This document shows, in pieces, positions 44,056 through 53,927 of a stretch of 64,000 bases of DNA. The notes under the pieces were generated by a model that did no database searches, was not told the origin of the DNA, and was given only the letters and a program-made list of their open reading frames with translations. Each line of letters opens with the position of its first letter. The first letter of the stretch is position 1. The stretch is from Rhabdophis nuchalis (Eukaryota > Chordata > Lepidosauria > Squamata > Natricidae), in assembly GCA_039707465.1 (NCBI GenBank), contig CM077644.1:146886962-146950961 (forward strand), in the 5' to 3' direction. The translations under genes and the position numbers were made by a program.

Positions 44056-44257
44056 GATGAAAGGATTGTATTTCTTTGCAATTAGTCATCTGGTCATTAA
44101 CACTCTCTCTGAGAGCTGTTGAGGCCACTTGGGGGTTTATCTGTGCCCTCAGGGTCACCTGAATCAGGGTGCAATTGGTTGTGGGATCTTCTTGGAACTG
44201 CTGTCTCCTTGGAACATCTGTGATAGCATCATCCATGATTTTGGGTAATGAAACATC
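44056..44257 (-). mobile_element. Penelope-like 3' region
   Basis: Continues from the last array unit into the Penelope 3' region (TTTGCAATTAGTCATCTGG, GAGAGCTGTTGAGGCC, GGGGTTTATCTGTGCC). The same region occurs at 36090-36200 and 62390-62480. Confidence 0.65.
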
Positions 44258-44806
44258 TACAATACAATACAATACAATAGCAGAGTTGGAAGGGACCTTG
44301 TAGGTCTTCTAGTCCAACCCCCTGCGTGGGCAGGAACCCTATACCATTTCAGACAAATGGCTATCTAACATCTTCTTAAAGACTTCCAGGGTTGGGGCAT
44401 TCACAACTTCTGGAGGCAAGCTGTTCCAGAGGTTAATTGTTGTAACTGTCAGGAAATTTCTCCTTAGTTCTAAGTTGCTTCTCTCCTTGATTAGTTTCCA
44501 CCCATTGCTTCTTGTCCTGCCCCCAGGTGCCTTGGAGAATAGTTTGACTCCCTCTTCTTTGTGGCACCCTCTGAGATATTGGAACACTGCTATCATGTCT
44601 CCCCTGGTCCTTCTCTTCATCAAATTAGACATACCCAGCTCCTGCAACCGTTCTTCATACGTTTTAGTCTCCAGTCCCCTAATCATCTTGGTTGCTCTTC
44701 TCTGCACTCTTTCCAGAGTCTCCACATCTTTCCTACATCGTGGCGACCAAAACTGTATGCAGTATTCCAGGTGTGGCCTTACCAAGGCATTATAAAGTGT
44801 CATCTG
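44258..44806 (-). mobile_element. CR1 LINE 3' end with ORF2 C-terminus
   Basis: This is the longest CR1 protein remnant in the window. The minus-strand frame from about 44806 to 44339 reads LYNALVRPHLEYCIQFWSP, KDVETLERVQRRATKMIRG, RGDMIAVFQYLRGCHKEEGV, NLWNSLPPEVVNAPTLEVFK and ends LDSHLSEMV. These are the canonical CR1 ORF2 C-terminal boxes. A 3' tail with (AATAC)n repeats lies at 44258-44279. It is 5'-truncated near 44806, where a second repeat begins. Confidence 0.92.
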
Positions 44807-45592
44807 CAAGAAAACAACCAAGCTTAGGGAGCACCAAGGGTTCATCATACTTTTCATTACCTAATAGTAACTCTATAGACCAGACCTCATTTAGGGCATG
44901 GCCTCCTGCACAGTTCACTACTAAATATAAGAGCACAGGTCCTTATTATTCATGATTTTCTCTTAGTAACAGAAAAATTATGCCAGGCTTTGATAATAAT
45001 GACACATTCCCAACAGAATTTAACGTTTGGTCTCTTTTTCATCTGACTAACAGTCCTTCTGGGAAGGGACAAATTAAATATTCAGATGTTCTTTTCTGGC
45101 TGAGTTAATGCAGCACACTTAATCTGGTTACTGAATTAACCTACTTTTGGGGCTTACACAATACGCTGAACTATCAGTTTGCTCAGCACAGTAAGCCCCA
45201 AGACACCACCCTGGGTTGAAAGTCACCATTCCGAGCATGTTACGCTTTTCTTCAAGCTGTCAAACCTTTGACTGACTTAGTCAAGCACATTGTGCAAATA
45301 TAGGCTTTAAAAGTGAAAAACAAAATCTGGGATCAAGGATTATCTCAAGGCAGCTGCTGATTCTTAGTATCCAAGTGCTTTTTTAAGTCAGGCTGGGGTA
45401 GCACTGGAGCTCAATCAGAGCACTTCAAAAATAAAATTTATCCTAAAGATAATGAAGTCTCTTTCCCCCAAGATTATTCACATGAGTTTGCTTGGGGTGA
45501 ACTACGTGAATCCTGAAGTAGCTTGGAATTTGGTATGGAGAATAAAAATGCCCACCCAAGCTGGTGAAATGTCAGTTTGTTCCTATTGCCCT
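44807..45592. other. Mostly unannotated DNA
   Basis: The first 45 bp are an inverted copy of the unit at 42407 (TCTGCAAGAAAACAACC). The rest shows nothing recognisable. Confidence 0.4.
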
Positions 45593-45838
45593 TGTTGTTA
45601 GTTGCGAAGTAGTGTCCAACACATCATGACCCCATAGTCAATGTTCCTCCAGGCCTTCCCATCCTCTGCCATCCTCTGGAGTCCACTTAAGCTCATGCCT
45701 ACTGCTTCGGTGACTCCATCCAGCCACCTCATTCTCTGTCATCCCCTTCTTCTTTTGCCCTCAATCGTTCCCAGCATTAGGCTCTTCTCCAGTGAGTCCT
45801 TCCTTCTCCTTAGTTTGCCAAAGTATTTGAGCTAATGC
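45593..45838 (-). mobile_element. BovB LINE 3' end
   Basis: The reverse complement encodes the BovB ORF2 C-terminus, readable around GTIEGKRRR-like and DGVTEAVGMSL-like segments, and ends in the BovB 3' motif GTTGGACACTACTTCGCAAC (plus strand GTTGCGAAGTAGTGTCC). It is 5'-truncated. Confidence 0.82.
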
Positions 45839-45852
45839 CCTTTTGGCCCTAT

Positions 45853-46117
45853 TGCTTCCCAACTTGACTCCTTATCCTCCATTGTTCAACTATCTTAACT
45901 GCTCTGCACTTATGTGCATCTGGAACAGGCCCCAACTGTTCTTCCTTCTCATTCACATCAGCCTCCAAAGGCATCTGCCTCTCGGGTAGCTGGGAAATGT
46001 CAGATGGCCCTGGCTCTATCTCTGTGTCGGACACAGAGCATCCATCAGAGCCTTCCCCAGGCTCCAGAACTGGCCCAAGTTACTCCCCAACCTCCTCATC
46101 ATCTGAGTCTGGTGGGC
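45853..46117 (-). mobile_element. LTR-like fragment, family B
   Basis: Almost identical to 48757-49020, including the minus-strand frame beginning MSDTEIEPGPSDISQLPE. Only this central piece is present, joined to a LINE tail on the right. Confidence 0.75.
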
Positions 46118-46263
46118 TCAGTGGAGTTTTTAGCACGGGTTAATGAATTTAATTACATTTTAATTGATATTTATTGCATTTTGTGTTTTTAAGATGCCTG
46201 TGCGCCGCCCTGGGTCCTAACAAGGAGAAGGGCGGGGTATAAATTTAATAAAATAAATACATA
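46118..46263 (+). mobile_element. L2 LINE 3' tail
   Basis: TGTGCGCCGCCCTGGGTCC ... GGGCGGGGTATAAATTTAAT, then AATAAATA repeats, is the standard 3' end of the L2 copies in this window, here in plus orientation. Confidence 0.75.
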
Positions 46264-46350
46264 AAATATTGAAGGATATAAAAAAGTTACTTCTCTATGA
46301 AGAAAATACCTTTTTGCCCAACTCAAAATCAAGTGCTGAGTACCACAGAG

Positions 46351-46486
46351 CAGTGTTTCTCAACCTCAGCAACTTTAAGATACATGGACTTCAACTCTCA
46401 GAATTCCCCAGCCACCATGGCTGGCTGGAGAATTCTAGGCATTAAAGTCTACTCATGTTAAAAGTTGCTGAGGTTGAGAAATACTG
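46351..46486. mobile_element. Aged palindromic hAT MITE
   Basis: Ends CAGTGTTTCTCAACC and GGTTGAGAAATACTG, with flanks CCACAGAG and CCATAGAG (7 of 8). The arms show several mismatches, unlike the relative at 39644-39777. Confidence 0.88.
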
Positions 46487-46539
46487 CCATAGAGAGCAGT
46501 ACAATTGGTATAGATGGGATTTTTTTTTTAAACTTCAGG

Positions 46540-46640
46540 GGATTCGTTTGTTTACAATATTTATATCCTGCTCCTAATAGCAAAGATACAGAGCAAAAGA
46601 ATAAGAGAACAAGGCAATAGTAAATGGAAAACAGTGATAG
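46540..46640 (-). mobile_element. LINE tail remnant (L2-like)
   Basis: TTCGTTTGTTTACAATATTT ... ATCCTGCTCC resembles inverted L2 tails. Short and tentative. Confidence 0.35.
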
Positions 46641-46751
46641 AACGTTCAAAGTTTACTGATATAATTAACCTTTATAAGGCTGCCTAATTCATTGCAGAAG
46701 TGTTGTTATTATTAAACACCTGAGGAACAAAATAAATATGAGTTGCCTTGT

Positions 46752-47108
46752 AAGGTAAAAGCAAAGGTTCACCTCACAAATATGTGCTAGTCGTTCCTGA
46801 TTCTAGGGGGCAGTGCTCATCTCCATTTCAAAGCCGAAGAGCCAGCACTGTCCGAAGACATCTCCATGGTCATGTGTTTGGCGTGACTAAATGAAGAAGG
46901 CACACAGAACACTGTTACCTTCCTATCAAAGGTAGTTCTTATTTTTCTACTTGCATTTTTACATACTTTTGAACTGCTAGGTTGGCAGAAGCTGAGACAA
47001 CTAATGGGAGCTCACTCCATTATGCGGCTCTAGGGATTCAAACTGTCAAACTGCCCACCTTTGTGATCAACAAGCTCATTGACTTAGCCACTGAGCCACA
47101 GCATCCCT
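46752..47108 (-). mobile_element. tRNA-derived SINE with BovB-like tail
   Basis: The minus-strand head has an A-box-like TGGCTCAGTGGCTAAG and a B-box-like TTTGAATCCC. The body contains GGTAACAGTGTTCTGTGTGCC. The 3' end has GAATCAGGAACGACTAGCAC, similar to the BovB 3' motif, which suggests BovB mobilisation. A frame at 46982-47245 is not coding. Other copies are at 940, 33952 and 49095. Confidence 0.8.
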
Positions 47109-47376
47109 TTGTCTTGTACCATAAGGCAATAAAATTAGTGCTGGAAAACCTAATTGGATCAGGCACTCGAGAATTGGAAGGGGCTACCATTGAAAAGACC
47201 AAGTCTCAAATGGCTACTCTTTATGCCAGGCTCAAACCCTGCTAAGATGACTTCAGGGTATGAGTAAGAACATGGAGAAAGAGGTATTCCTTCAAATTGT
47301 GTGGCCCCAAGTCATAAATGGTTCCTTAAATTGGGATTGGAAATGATCTGCATCTCTGTCCAGATGTTAGGTAACA

Positions 47377-47748
47377 AAGGTAGCCCTTGACTTACAATCA
47401 TCCATTTAGCAACAATTTGAAGTCGAGACTGCACTAAAAAAAAAATGACTTATGATCATTCTTGCATTTACAAGCCCACGGCCATGTGATCAAAATTCGG
47501 GCAGTTGGCAACAGGCATATATTTACAATGGTTGCAGTATCCTGCAATGGGATGGCCATTTGTGACTTTCCCAAGCTGGTCAACAAGGAAAGTCAATGGA
47601 TAACTATATTCCTTTAATGACTGCAGTTGATTTGCTTAACAACTGTGGCAAAAAAAAGTTCATAACATCAGGAATCGCTCACTTAACAACCACCTTGCTA
47701 GAGCAGAAATTCTGGCTCCAATTGTGGTTGTAAGTTGAGGACCACCTG
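47377..47748. mobile_element. Non-autonomous TIR transposon (AGTCCTCnACTTAC family)
   Basis: Ends AAGGTAGCCCTTGACTTAC and GTAAGTTGAGGACCACCTG, with inner ATTGTGGTTG and TGATCAAAATTCGG shared with 23864-24404. Older than that copy. Confidence 0.75.
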
Positions 47749-48082
47749 TAGAAAGCTATTACTGTTGTTAAATCATCTGGTAACTTCATGAATGCTTCTG
47801 TGTTGAGCAGGAAAGAAGAATAGAGAAGCAATTAGCCATTGCCTTCTTCTTACAGTAGATGCTTTTGATTACTTGATCTTGAATGGGGTTTTTTTTATTT
47901 CTCAAACCAATATTGTCAACCAACTTATTTCCTTGGTAGTCTCCTATCCAGGTACTAAGCAAGTCTAAGCCACCTTAGTTTTCTCAAATTCCCAGCTTAA
48001 CATAATATATAGCAGACCATTGCAAATCCCCTTCCCCAAAAATTGGCAGTCCCATTCATGTTAGAGGCACATTTTAAGGTAC
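47749..48082. other. Unannotated DNA
   Basis: No recognised features. Confidence 0.4.
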
Positions 48083-48090
48083 TTCTGGTT

Positions 48091-48391
48091 CAGTGGTGGG
48101 TTGCAGACAGTACGGGCATACTGGAGCCTGCCCAGAGAACCGGGTACTGTTCCGGTACAGTGCTCCTGATGGCCCCACCCCCCGCACTCCTTACCTGTCT
48201 TTAAAGTCTTCGGGGCTTCCACATACAGCGCATACAGCACCTGCACAATGCTCCACCGAGCAGCTGGAGCATTGCAGGGGCTTGCAGAGGTGTTGTTGGA
48301 TGGTAGGACGTATGAGCGCATCCATGTGGACAACACTGGGCCCGTTCCAACCATACCGTATCAGTTGGAACAGGATCCGGAACCCACCATG
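48091..48391. mobile_element. hAT element, CAGnGGTGGG family, with distinct cargo
   Basis: Ends CAGTGGTGGGTTGCAGAC and CGGAACCCACCATG, with an exact 8-bp duplication TTCTGGTT at 48083-48090 and 48392-48399. The interior (48170-48300) is GC-richer and carries a consensus-like splice donor on the minus strand (CAG then GTAAGG, junction at 48195/48194). Confidence 0.9.
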
Positions 48392-48406
48392 TTCTGGTTT
48401 GAAAGA

Positions 48407-49091
48407 TGTTCTATCCAGCCTTAACAGAAGCAAGAAACAGATTCTTTGTCATGAAAACCCCCTCTTTATTTACCTCTTGTGAATTAATTGCATTCACCCA
48501 CTGAAAAGCCCAGGCCTTCAAGGAGTTAACTGCAGTAATAGACCTTATCAGTTCCTTGCAATAATTGCAAGGCCCTGAGCTCCCAGCCAAAAGATTGCAA
48601 ATTAAGTTCTGGCAAGCAGTCTTTGTGACAAGAAACACAATGAGCAAAATCTTTAGAACTATGAACTGATGTCTCCTACGACAATCACTCCCCTTTCCTT
48701 CTATTTATTCCCCAGCCAGTGGGGGAGGCCATTCAGCATCCACATATGCTTTGCTTCCCGACTTGACTCCTTATCCTCCATTGTTCAATTATCTTAACTG
48801 CTCTGCACTTATGTGCATCTGGAACAGGCCCCAACTGTTCTTCCTTCTCATTCACATCAGCCTCCAAAGGCATCTGCCTCTCGGGTAGCTGGGAAATGTC
48901 AGATGGCCCTGGCTCTATCTCTGTGTCCGACACAGAGCATCCATCAGAGCCTTCCCCAGGCTCCAGAACTGGCCCAAGTTACTCCCCAACCTCCTCATCT
49001 TCTGAGTCTGGTGGGCCACAATACAAGGATTAGCCAGTAGCATCACCATTCCCTGAAGGAGATCCATGGGAGTGGCCTTCAGGTCCCAACA
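48407..49091 (-). mobile_element. Putative solo LTR, family B
   Basis: Read on the minus strand it starts TGTTGGGACCTGAAGG and ends GGCTGGATAGAACA. It has a conserved acidic frame (DSEDEEVGE, then SDTEIEPGPSD), a TATA-like GGGAATAAATAGAAG and a polyadenylation-like AATAAAGAGG. The flanks AAAGA (48402-48406) and AAGGA (49092-49096) match at 4 of 5. Related sequence lies at 34022 and 45853. Confidence 0.65.
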
Positions 49092-49094
49092 AAG

Positions 49095-49201
49095 GAGCTG
49101 GAGAGAATGATGGGAGCTCACCCTGCTAAGCAGCAGCACAGGTCTCAAACATGGGCTTGCTAGCCCAGCGTGCTAGCAACGTGAGCTATCAAGCTCCCTA
49201 C
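49095..49201 (-). mobile_element. SINE fragment (BovB-tailed family)
   Basis: ATGGGAGCTCACCCTGC ... GTCTCAAACATGGGCTTGC ... GAGCTATCAAGCTCC is the head part of the SINE seen at 46752-47108. Confidence 0.6.
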
Positions 49202-49222
49202 AAAACCAGGATCAGTCAGATT

Positions 49223-49365
49223 AACAGTGTTGGAAGGGACCTTCTAGGTCATCTAGTCGAACACCTGCCCCTTCTCCCAAGCAGGAGACCCTACACCATT
49301 TCTGACAGATGGCAGTCCAGTCTCTTCTTCAAAGTCTCCAGTGATTACAATGTGGGAATTCCTCA
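49223..49365 (-). mobile_element. CR1 LINE 3' end fragment
   Basis: AACAGTGTTGGAAGGGACC, CAGGAGACCCTACACCATTT and CAGTCTCTTCTTCAAAGTC correspond to the last 140 bp of CR1 in minus orientation. Confidence 0.75.
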
Positions 49366-49499
49366 ATATCTTCTGCATGAATGTCTTCTCTGGGATGTTG
49401 TCCTCTGAAACTGCTTTCAGACTTTGCTTTCAGTCTGAGAATTCTTCCACCGTGTGTAAAATATCTAACAGGGAAAGAGGTGCTAAGAAATCATTTGAC

Positions 49500-49732
49500 T
49501 TATGGTGGCGCAGTGGTTAGAATGCAGTACAGCAGGCTCCTTCTGCTGACTGCCAGCTGCCTGCAATTCGACAGTTCGAGTCTCACCGGCTCAAAATTGA
49601 CTCCACCTTCCATCTTTCTGAGGTTGGTAAAATGAGGACCCAGGTTGTTGGGGACTGACTTTGTAAAACCGCTTTGAGAGGGCCATAAAGCACCGTGAAG
49701 TGGTATATCAGTCTAAGTGCAATTACTATTGT
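49500..49732 (+). mobile_element. tRNA-derived SINE, GCTATT-tailed family
   Basis: TATGGTGGCGCAGTGGTTAG head, B-box-like CAGTTCGAGTCTC, body with GGTAAAATGAGGACCC and tail GTCTAAGTGCAATTACTATT. Confidence 0.85.
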
Positions 49733-50242
49733 TCTTTCCTAAAATCATGGCTACTGTGAAAAAAATGGCTGGAAAATACATTTGATTCTGTTGGTAAATT
49801 CCAGGATGTCCAGCACATCAGCAAAGATTTCTAGAATGATTGAAGTGTTATAACTGGAAAATTCCCTCTGTAGTCAGAACCAGATGAGTCACACTACCTG
49901 TTAGCTTTCTTTCCTAACTCCTTGTTTCCTAACAACGTTCCTTACTTGTTAAGCCAACTTTCCAACACAGGCTTCCCACACAGCAATCTCATAAACCTTT
50001 CCTCCCCCGCCCCCTTTTTGAATGAGACCTGCCACTTAATTACTTAATCTTCTTTTTTATCATTCTACACTCTGAGAATGCCCTCTAATCAGGATATGAC
50101 TGAACTCAAATTTCCAACACTGCTGTCTTCTCCAAATGTCTGCATGAGGATTAGCCAGAAATGGAAGCAGAGAAATACAATCAAAAGATTGCAAATGGCA
50201 TAAATTTCAGATTGTCTTCAAATAGCACTAATAGCAATGTAG

Positions 50243-50298
<56 letters not shown>

Positions 50299-51060
50299 GT
50301 TGCTGGGTACATTTATGAGCAGATGATTGATTAAGAAAGACTTGACTGCCATCCTGAAACCTACCATAAATTTTTGGAGTCCTAGGAAGGCCATATTCCA
50401 TAAAATTAATAGCTGTCATTTACATATCACAAGCCCAGCCAGAGATCTAAATCATTCTGTTTTCTCCAACACTAATTTTTAGTGTGTTGATCCAAGCCCA
50501 CGTGTGGTTTTTATTAATATTTTCTCATTTTGTCAACTGTTTCTTCAGAGGTGTTCCTGGTGGCAGGGAGACCTGTTCCTGCTGGGCTTCTTTTGATATT
50601 TTTTTTCCTCCTCCTCTCTCTCTCTCTCTCTCTCTCTCACTCGCTGTCTTTTATGAAGCTTGCAAGATTTACCATGCCCCTGAGCCATCTTGTGACGCTG
50701 CGTTGTCTTTTTTTATACGGTTTGATTTGTATCCATGTTTACAGAGAACGCTTGTCTGAAAATTACGTGGAGTAGCAAATTGCAGTGATCTTGCCTGAGG
50801 AACCTCTCCTTCAAAGATTGTTACTGGGGTCTTATGAGCAGCCTTGCTGCCTGAGATTAAATCTCAGAAGCCGGCTTCAAATGGCAAACAGCTGGATGTC
50901 CATATGAGTCATGACCTCTAGACAGTTACCGGCATTAAGAGGGGTGTGGCCACTGCCCCGAAGGAACAACACGACTGGTAGCCATCATTCTGTCCCCCTG
51001 AATTCACCTAATCCCGTTTCAAAGGCATCGAAATTGAGAGATAGCATTATATGATGTGGT
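49733..51060. other. Unannotated DNA with simple repeats
   Basis: Contains (GT)n at 50246-50296 and (CT)n at 50613-50639. No element ends or coding motifs otherwise. Frames at 50484-50775 cross the CT run and have no family signature. Confidence 0.45.
50246..50296. repeat. (GT)n microsatellite
   Basis: About 25 GT units. Confidence 0.97.
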
Positions 51061-51115
51061 GAATAGAATAGAATAGAATAGAATAGAATAGAATAGAATA
51101 GAATAGAATAGAATA
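51061..51115. repeat. (GAATA)11 microsatellite at CR1 3' end
   Basis: Eleven perfect GAATA units directly abutting a minus-strand CR1 3' end (GAGCTGGAAGGGACC), as at 42626-42715. Confidence 0.97.
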
Positions 51116-51354
51116 GAGCTGGAAGGGACCTTGGAGGTCTTCTAGTCGAACCCCCTGCTTAGGCAGGAAACCCTATACCCGTGATGGTACACATGCCAGA
51201 GGTGGCACATGGCGCCCACTCTGTGGGCATGAAAGCCATCGCCCCAGTTCAGCTCTGCCAAGTATGCGCATGCGTCTCCTGCTGGCCAGCTGGTTTTCAG
51301 GTCTCTGCAATGCATGCACAATGGGCAGGCCGTGTCAGGAGGCCCATGCATGCA

Positions 51355-52546
51355 TCAAATCAAATCAAATCAAAATTTAATTTGTAGACCGCTCCCTCTC
51401 CCCGAGGGGACTCAGGGCGATGCACAGGAGGTTAAAAACGTACAAACATGAAAACATTATAAATATATAAAATCAAATTAAACAATTAAGTCCCTGCGCT
51501 AAAAACCTAAAATCCTTAAAAACTAAACCCCTTAAAAACCCAGTTAAAACAATTTGAATATTCAGATTAAGGCTGGAAAGGTAGATTAGGCCAGGCTGGC
51601 CTGCTGGAAGAAATGAGTCTTAAGCTTTTGGTGGAAGGAGCGGAGGTCCGAGGTTATTCTGAGCTCGGGGGGGGGGGGGGGTAGGTTGTTCCATAGGGTT
51701 GGGCCCGCGACAGAGAAGGGCCTTCCCCTGGGTGTCGCCCACTGGCATTGCCTAGTGGACGGCACCCGGAGAAGCTCCTCTCTGTGGGAGCGAATCGGTC
51801 GAAGGGATGTATGGGGCAGGATGCGATCTTGCAGATAACTAGGTGCCGTGTCATGGAGCGCTTTGAAGATGATAATCAACACCTTGAAGTGCACCCGAAA
51901 GACCACAGGCAGCCAGTGCAACTCACGCAGGAGCGGTGTTACGTGGAAATGCCTAGGGGCTCCCAGAATTGCCCGCGCGGCCGCATTCTGGACTAGCTGC
52001 AGTCTTCGGGTGCACCTCAAGGGAAGCCCCATGTAGAGAGCATTACAGTAGTCTAGACGGGATGTCACAAGGGCATGAGTGACCGTGCGAAGGGCATCCC
52101 GGTCCAATAGGGGATGCAACTGGCATACCAGGCGAACCTGGTAGAACGCCCCCCTGGCCACGGCTGTCACTTGATTTTCCATAGACAGCCGGGTATCCAG
52201 GTGGACGCCCAAATTGCGTGCCCCATCCACAGGGGCTAGATGTTCACCCCTTATGGCCAGTGATGGGGTAAACTGGTTGTACCGGGACGCCGGAAGCCAC
52301 AGCCACTCGGTCTTGGACGGGTTGAGTCTGAGTCTGTTCCTTCCCATCCAGACTCGTACGGCTTCCAGGCACCGGGACATCACTTCGACGGCATCGTTGG
52401 GGTGGTTCGGGGTAGATATATACAGCTGTGTATCATCAGCATAGAGATGTTACTCTACCCCAAAACCACGGATGATCTCGCCCAGCGGCTTCATATATGT
52501 GTTAAACAGGAGCGGCGAGAGGACCAACCCCTGAGGCACCCCACTG
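51355..52546 (-). mobile_element. L2 LINE, 3' portion, nested in hAT
   Basis: Carries the reverse-transcriptase C-terminal half and the 3' end. The 3' tail is (ATCAA)-like at 51354-51372 and includes CCCCGAGGGGACTCAGGGCG. CATGCA flanks both sides (51345-51354 and 52547-52552) and probably marks the target-site duplication. The 5' end is truncated at the GVPQG box. Confidence 0.88.
51586..52546 (-). pseudogene. L2 ORF2 C-terminal region, one frame break
   Basis: The long minus-strand frame ending at 51586 contains LNPSKTEWLWL, RNLGVHLDTRLSM, LDYCNALYMGLP, RRLQLVQNAAARAIL, ELHWLPVVFRVHFK, PSYLQDRILPHT, FSVAGPTLWNNLPP and LKTHFF, the diagnostic C-terminal boxes of L2. Upstream in another frame is SGVPQGLVLSPLLFN (reverse-transcriptase motif B), and a frame break separates the two near 52440-52460. 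The YADD box lies in this gap. A G-run at 51668-51683 expands a proline stretch. Confidence 0.9.
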
Positions 52547-53019
52547 CATGCACTGAGTACAGGTGGTATACAGGGGAAGCACACATGCTTGTGCAGGGAG
52601 CAGGGCACAAGCGTGGGGGCTGCATGCACATTGCATTTTCGGGGTTCGGACGCACACGCTTTGGGCACTTGGTACAGAAAAGGTTAAGCATCACGTCCCT
52701 ATACCATTCCAGACAAATGGTTGTCCAATCTCTTCTTAAAAACTTCCAGTGTTGGAGAATTCACAACTTCTGGAGGCAAGTTGTTCCATTGCTCAATTGT
52801 ACTAACTATCAGGAAATTTCTTCTTAGTTCTAGGTTGCTTCTCTCCTTGATTAGCTTCCTCTTGTTGCTTCTTGTCCCACCCTCAGGTGCTTTGGAGAAT
52901 AGCTTGACTCCCTCTTCTTTATAGTAGCTAATACCATAATTCGGTCCTGTGAGAAAGGACTTCATCTTGTCCATTCGGAATTCTCCATCATTTAGATTCC
53001 AGATTTTTTTTATTATGGT

Positions 53020-53168
53020 AACAGATTAACAGAGTTGGAAGGGACCTTGCAGGTCATCTAGTCTAGCCCCCTGCCAGAGCAGGAGACCCTACATCTGCTT
53101 CTAACTAGGACTGAACTCACAACCTCCTGATTGGGAAGCGAGAGCTCCATCTCTAGGCCAGGGAGGGG
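53020..53168 (-). mobile_element. SINE with tRNA-like head and CR1-like tail
   Basis: On the minus strand it starts CCTAGAGATGGAGCTCTCGC, has the B-box-like GGTTGTGAGTTCAGTCC, and changes into the CR1 3' end (GGGGGCTAGACTAGATGACC ... CCAACTCTGTTAATC). A tRNA head fused to a CR1 3' end is a known reptile SINE design. Confidence 0.7.
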
Positions 53169-53442
53169 GGGGAATCTTCCCATCTAATTAATCGACATTA
53201 TTCCCAGGGCTACCGTCTTCATCTGACTGGTGGCCCTGAGGTAAAATCATAGCATTGCTGTTCCACAGGTGCAGGTTGATACAGCTTTGCAAATCATTCC
53301 ATCCTATGGAAACTCCATACTGCCTTTGAGGGACTACTCCAAAAACCCCAAAGACAGATTTTCATACTTTCATTCGCAAACATCCAACCATGGCACAAAC
53401 CATTACACTGGGATCCTTGTGAATGTCATTTCCCCATTGACT

Positions 53443-53537
<95 letters not shown>
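53443..53537. repeat. (AAT)n microsatellite at L2 tail
   Basis: About 31 perfect AAT units joining the L2 3' end at 53538. Frames of poly-Ile and poly-Leu are artefacts. Confidence 0.97.
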
Positions 53538-53927
53538 TTTATTTTTAAACCGCACCCTCTCCCCACAGGGACCCGGGGCGGTGCACAGGCAGAATAAAAA
53601 CAGTCAAAAAATACATACATTTCATAAAAAACAATTAAACCAACCCTGTGCTAAAAATTCGCTAAAAATGTGCTACCCCATTAAAAAAAACCCAAAGACA
53701 GAGAGACTATCCTAGGCCGGCCAGACAGAAGAAGTGTGTTTTTAGCTTGAGACGGAAGGAGCGGAGGTCAGTGGTCATCCTGATATCGGGGGGAAGGTCG
53801 TTCCAGAGGGCCGGGCCCGCCACAGAGAGAGCCCTTCCCCTGGGAGTCGCCCGCTGACAGAGTCTAGTGGACGGCACCCGGAGAAGTCCCTCTCTGTGGG
53901 AGCGGATCGGCCGTGAGGATGTATGAC
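53538..53927 (-). mobile_element. L2 LINE 3' end
   Basis: Minus-strand frame with RPIRSHREGLLRVPS, LSVAGPALWNDLPPDI and LKTHFF, then a 3' untranslated region with CCCCGGGTCCCTGTGGGG. It is 5'-truncated at about 53927, where the TIR transposon begins. Confidence 0.88.

Larger units (their letters stand above)
51180..52697. mobile_element. hAT element nested in CR1 and itself carrying an L2
   Basis: Ends CGTGATGGTACACATGCC and GTTAAGCATCACG, with an exact 8-bp duplication CCTATACC. The family is the same as 56728-57188 (CCGTGATAGCG ... TCATCACTG). Without the L2 it is about 325 bp. Confidence 0.82.
51116..52925 (-). mobile_element. CR1 LINE 3' end, interrupted by nested insertions
   Basis: CR1 sequence occupies 51116-51179 and resumes at 52698-52925 (minus-strand frame with GVKLFSKAPEGG and NLELRRNFL). 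The 8 bp CCTATACC at 51172-51179 is repeated at 52698-52705, bracketing the inserted hAT at 51180-52697. The original CR1 fragment was about 280 bp. Confidence 0.9.

Noticed and set aside
53269..53715. 148-codon plus-strand frame with a poly-isoleucine run
   Set aside because: The isoleucines come from the (AAT)n array at the L2 tail.
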